A stretch of DNA of 5,721 nt, from NCBI GenBank assembly GCA_902485915.1, contig CABTMH010000110.1:1-5721 (forward strand), given 5' to 3'. The DNA is from an uncultured Oribacterium sp. (GTDB lineage: Bacteria > Bacillota > Clostridia > Lachnospirales > Lachnospiraceae). The translations under genes were made by a program, and so were the position numbers. This document shows, piece by piece, positions 3,931 to 5,721 of this stretch. The first letter of the stretch is position 1. The number at the start of each line of letters is the position of its first letter. The notes below the pieces were generated by a model that was given only the letters and a program-made list of their open reading frames with translations, was not told the DNA's origin and did no database searches.

Positions 3931-5651
3931 AACGTTCCTTTCTCACAGTTCGATGATTGGGCGCTATTGATACCCACATAAAGAAGAAGCATAAAAATCG
4001 GTGTCGTGACCGGAATCGCGATATTGACCACCGCCTGCACCGCATAGGCAATCACCGCGAAGCTGCAGGCAATGGCACAGGCATTTCCTGGCTTTTTCAG
4101 CGTCTGCTGAAGACTCGTCGCCAATACCCCAAGGTATGCAAGCGTACCTAGTATTCCGATGGTGGTCAGATACTCTATATATTCGTTATGCGCCGAGTCA
4201 AATATGCCATAGCCTGCCTCTCGCATCGCATGCTTATAGCGGTCCATGGTGATGATGTAGTAGGTATCCGGCCCATAGCCGATAAGCTTCTTTAAGAAAC
4301 CGGCATCCTTCGTAAAGTATTCCCAGGCCAGGCGCCAGTTGAAGCCTCGACCGGTTCCCCAGTCATCACCAAAGATCAGCACATTGCGATATGCATCCCA
4401 CAATTCCGGATGTCTTCCTGTATTCGCGTCTACGAAAGCGGTCACCGCTACCAGCACGCCTGCGATAAAGAAGCCAAGCCAGATGCGGCGTGCCATTCGC
4501 GCCGTTTTTTCCTCCTTTGCCTGCATCCTTCCATTACGAATGCAAGCTGACAGTACGATAGAAAAAATCCAGAGTACGATGGTGAGGAACAACATGGCTT
4601 TTGTTTTTCCAAGGGTTACAAACACGCTGCCTCCATCACAGTCTGCCATGGTGGCACGGCCGATGGTAAGCTGTGCTGTTATCACAACACTCGTTGCAAA
4701 GATACTGCACGCAATAAAGAAGCGCGCGATGCTTTTCCGCGTATACCATCCCACGAAGGGCAGGAGTCCGAACACTGCAGCTGCTGCAAGAATGCCATTA
4801 TCACTGATACCCATGACGATGGCAAAGGAGGAGATCCCAACGGAGATCAACGCAAGCAAGGTCTCCCGCCTGCATTTTGAAAGGACAAAAAGAGCCACAG
4901 ATGCACCCAGGTGGAGTGCCACCATATTTGTATAGGTATTGATATTGCCCACGCTGGATACGAAAGTATAGATGTATTCCGGCGCTGCATTTACATGAAA
5001 TTTAAATAGATCCAGCAGGAAGAAGTCCGTGATTCCCCAGATTTCCGGAAAGCACGCTGCGATGAGGTAGGCATAGAGGTGCCATTTCCTGAAATGATAG
5101 AATCTGGTCACGAGCCAATACGCGATGAAGAACATGAGCCAGAGGACAAGGCCGTTGAAGCGGCCGCGGCTGCCCCAGAGGGCTTCGTACTGGTAATCTG
5201 CGAAGAGCACGGACAGAGTCATGATAAAGATCAGTGCGATGAAGCAGATGTCCATCTTCGTGAGCTTCGTCTTCAGGACGTTCCACTTCAGATTCTCCTT
5301 CAGCTTCGCTGTGAGAGCACCGCCGTTACTTCGCCTATCGGAAATCAGATAGAGGATGCCCAGTACGAGGAAGAGGATGCCGTAGATGAGGGTCGGAATC
5401 CAGTAGAGCTTGAAACGAAAATCGAGGATATCGAAGTACTTGTCATGGGTTGCGAGTGGAAAGATGCAGAGATAGAAAAGCACGTAGATGGTCATCAGGG
5501 TGCTGGTGATGTGGCCGAAGCGCTGCTGGATGCGAGTGCTTTCAGGACCATCCTGCTGGTTCACTGCTGCTCTGGCCGCTTCAGCTTCCTTCACTGCCAC
5601 TACGTCCTTCATTGCTTTCTCTGTGTTTCCTGCTTTCTTTTGCTTACTCAT
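3927..5651 (-). CDS. O-antigen ligase/Wzy-polymerase family membrane protein
   Basis: A 574-residue polytopic membrane protein. Seen: a 45-residue charged Lys/Ala-rich cytoplasmic tail, then about 12-14 hydrophobic segments (roughly 48-66, 83-104, 134-151, 166-183, 190-212, 241-258, 264-281, 285-302, 308-328, 351-370, 390-407, 494-513, 524-562). Family marks are WGSRGRFNG (159-167), GNINTYTNM (235-243) and the large external loop (about 408-493), which contains RGFNWRLAWEYF, IGYGPDTYY and the signature SAHNEYIEYLTTIGILG (486-502). Known of the family: it transfers lipid-linked glycans, either polymerising repeat units or attaching glycan to an acceptor. In a Gram-positive host, which lacks LPS, a polymerase of capsule or wall polysaccharide is the more likely role, but sequence alone cannot separate polymerase from ligase. 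AAAGGAG lies 7 bases before the ATG. The stop overlaps the hydrolase start by 4 bases, so the two are probably translationally coupled. No good promoter is visible in the 70 bases upstream, so transcription may enter from outside the window. Confidence 0.88.
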   Translation of the reverse strand: MSKQKKAGNTEKAMKDVVAVKEAEAARAAVNQQDGPESTRIQQRFGHITSTLMTIYVLFYLCIFPLATHDKYFDILDFRFKLYWIPTLIYGILFLVLGILYLISDRRSNGGALTAKLKENLKWNVLKTKLTKMDICFIALIFIMTLSVLFADYQYEALWGSRGRFNGLVLWLMFFIAYWLVTRFYHFRKWHLYAYLIAACFPEIWGITDFFLLDLFKFHVNAAPEYIYTFVSSVGNINTYTNMVALHLGASVALFVLSKCRRETLLALISVGISSFAIVMGISDNGILAAAAVFGLLPFVGWYTRKSIARFFIACSIFATSVVITAQLTIGRATMADCDGGSVFVTLGKTKAMLFLTIVLWIFSIVLSACIRNGRMQAKEEKTARMARRIWLGFFIAGVLVAVTAFVDANTGRHPELWDAYRNVLIFGDDWGTGRGFNWRLAWEYFTKDAGFLKKLIGYGPDTYYIITMDRYKHAMREAGYGIFDSAHNEYIEYLTTIGILGTLAYLGVLATSLQQTLKKPGNACAIACSFAVIAYAVQAVVNIAIPVTTPIFMLLLYVGINSAQSSNCEKGTL

Positions 5652-5665
5652 GGAGAAGCTCCTTT
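5652..5665 (-). promoter_or_regulatory. ribosome-binding site of the Wzy-like gene, able to fold on itself
   Basis: AAAGGAG (complement of 5659-5665) is a strong Shine-Dalgarno that fixes the start at 5651. The core GGAG can pair with CTCC directly abutting the ATG (stem 5659-5662/5652-5655, 3-base loop), which could partly mask the site. The stem is short (4 bp), so the effect, if any, would be mild. Confidence 0.55.
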
Positions 5666-5682
5666 ATTTCATAATATGACAT

Positions 5683-5716
5683 AATCCGGCTGTTCGCTTC
5701 TGCGTACAGCCGGATT
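5683..5716. terminator. strong hairpin upstream of the Wzy-like gene (terminator-like, no clear T-tract)
   Basis: AATCCGGCTGT (5683-5693) and ACAGCCGGATT (5706-5716) form a perfect 11-bp stem. After one T-T mismatch the stem continues as CGC/GCG (5695-5697/5702-5704) with a 4-base loop. On the minus strand the stem is followed by ATTATGTCATATTATG rather than a run of T. It is therefore not a classic intrinsic terminator for that strand. The plus-strand side is cut off by the window edge after about 5 bases (GAGGA), with no T run seen. It may be a weak terminator of an upstream gene, an attenuator or an mRNA-stabilising or processing element. Confidence 0.45.
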
Positions 5717-5721
5717 GAGGA

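Noticed and set aside
3413..3970. A 185-codon plus-strand frame rich in Cys, Ile and Val
   Set aside because: It is antisense to the hydrolase signal peptide, linker and early catalytic domain, and the repeated residues mirror the Met/Thr-rich linker. No family resemblance was found.
5079..5684. A 201-codon open frame on the plus strand
   Set aside because: It is antisense to the Wzy-like gene, has a Glu/Asp-rich sequence without domain features, and runs past that gene's start. It is a shadow of a clear membrane-protein frame.

Overview
The window reads as chromosomal DNA of a Gram-positive Firmicute, most likely a clostridial (Lachnospiraceae-like) anaerobe. This rests on strong AGGAG-type Shine-Dalgarno sites, a lipobox lipoprotein, a secreted protein built only of aromatic cell-wall-binding repeats, and moderate GC with AT-rich intergenic DNA. 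The taxon is an inference from style, not from a marker gene. No rRNA, tRNA, CRISPR array, insertion sequence, phage gene or replication origin was seen.

All four genes lie on the minus strand, so the transcription order runs from high to low coordinates. (1) 5651-3927 encodes a 574-residue polytopic membrane protein of the O-antigen ligase/Wzy-polymerase superfamily. (2) 3930-2755 overlaps it by 4 bases (ATGA) and encodes a secreted or membrane-anchored metallo-beta-lactamase-fold hydrolase with intact HxHxDH, GD and HHG motifs. It resembles ComEC C-terminal domains and phosphorylcholine esterases. (3) After a 303-base AT-rich regulatory gap comes 2451-925, a 508-residue secreted protein made of cell-wall/choline-binding-type repeats in a 92-94-residue super-repeat, with acidic inserts and no enzyme domain. 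It has the best promoter in the window (TTGCAA-17-TATAAT), a small hairpin near the predicted mRNA 5' end, and a textbook terminator. (4) 637-47 encodes a 196-residue lipoprotein of unknown function with its own promoter candidates.

All four products are predicted to act at or outside the membrane. The first two look like a translationally coupled pair for surface-glycan assembly and trimming. The third is probably an abundant wall-associated protein and the fourth an exported lipoprotein. The whole window may be part of a cell-surface polysaccharide or wall locus, but no glycosyltransferase or flippase is visible here to prove it.

The most unusual non-coding signal is in the 2452-2754 gap. 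Five TTAAGA-like hexamers on the minus strand are spaced 11, 12, 11 and 11 bases apart (2650-2700). They end about 20 bases upstream of a TATACT hexamer, an arrangement like the operator of an activator-dependent promoter. This is a hypothesis from pattern only.
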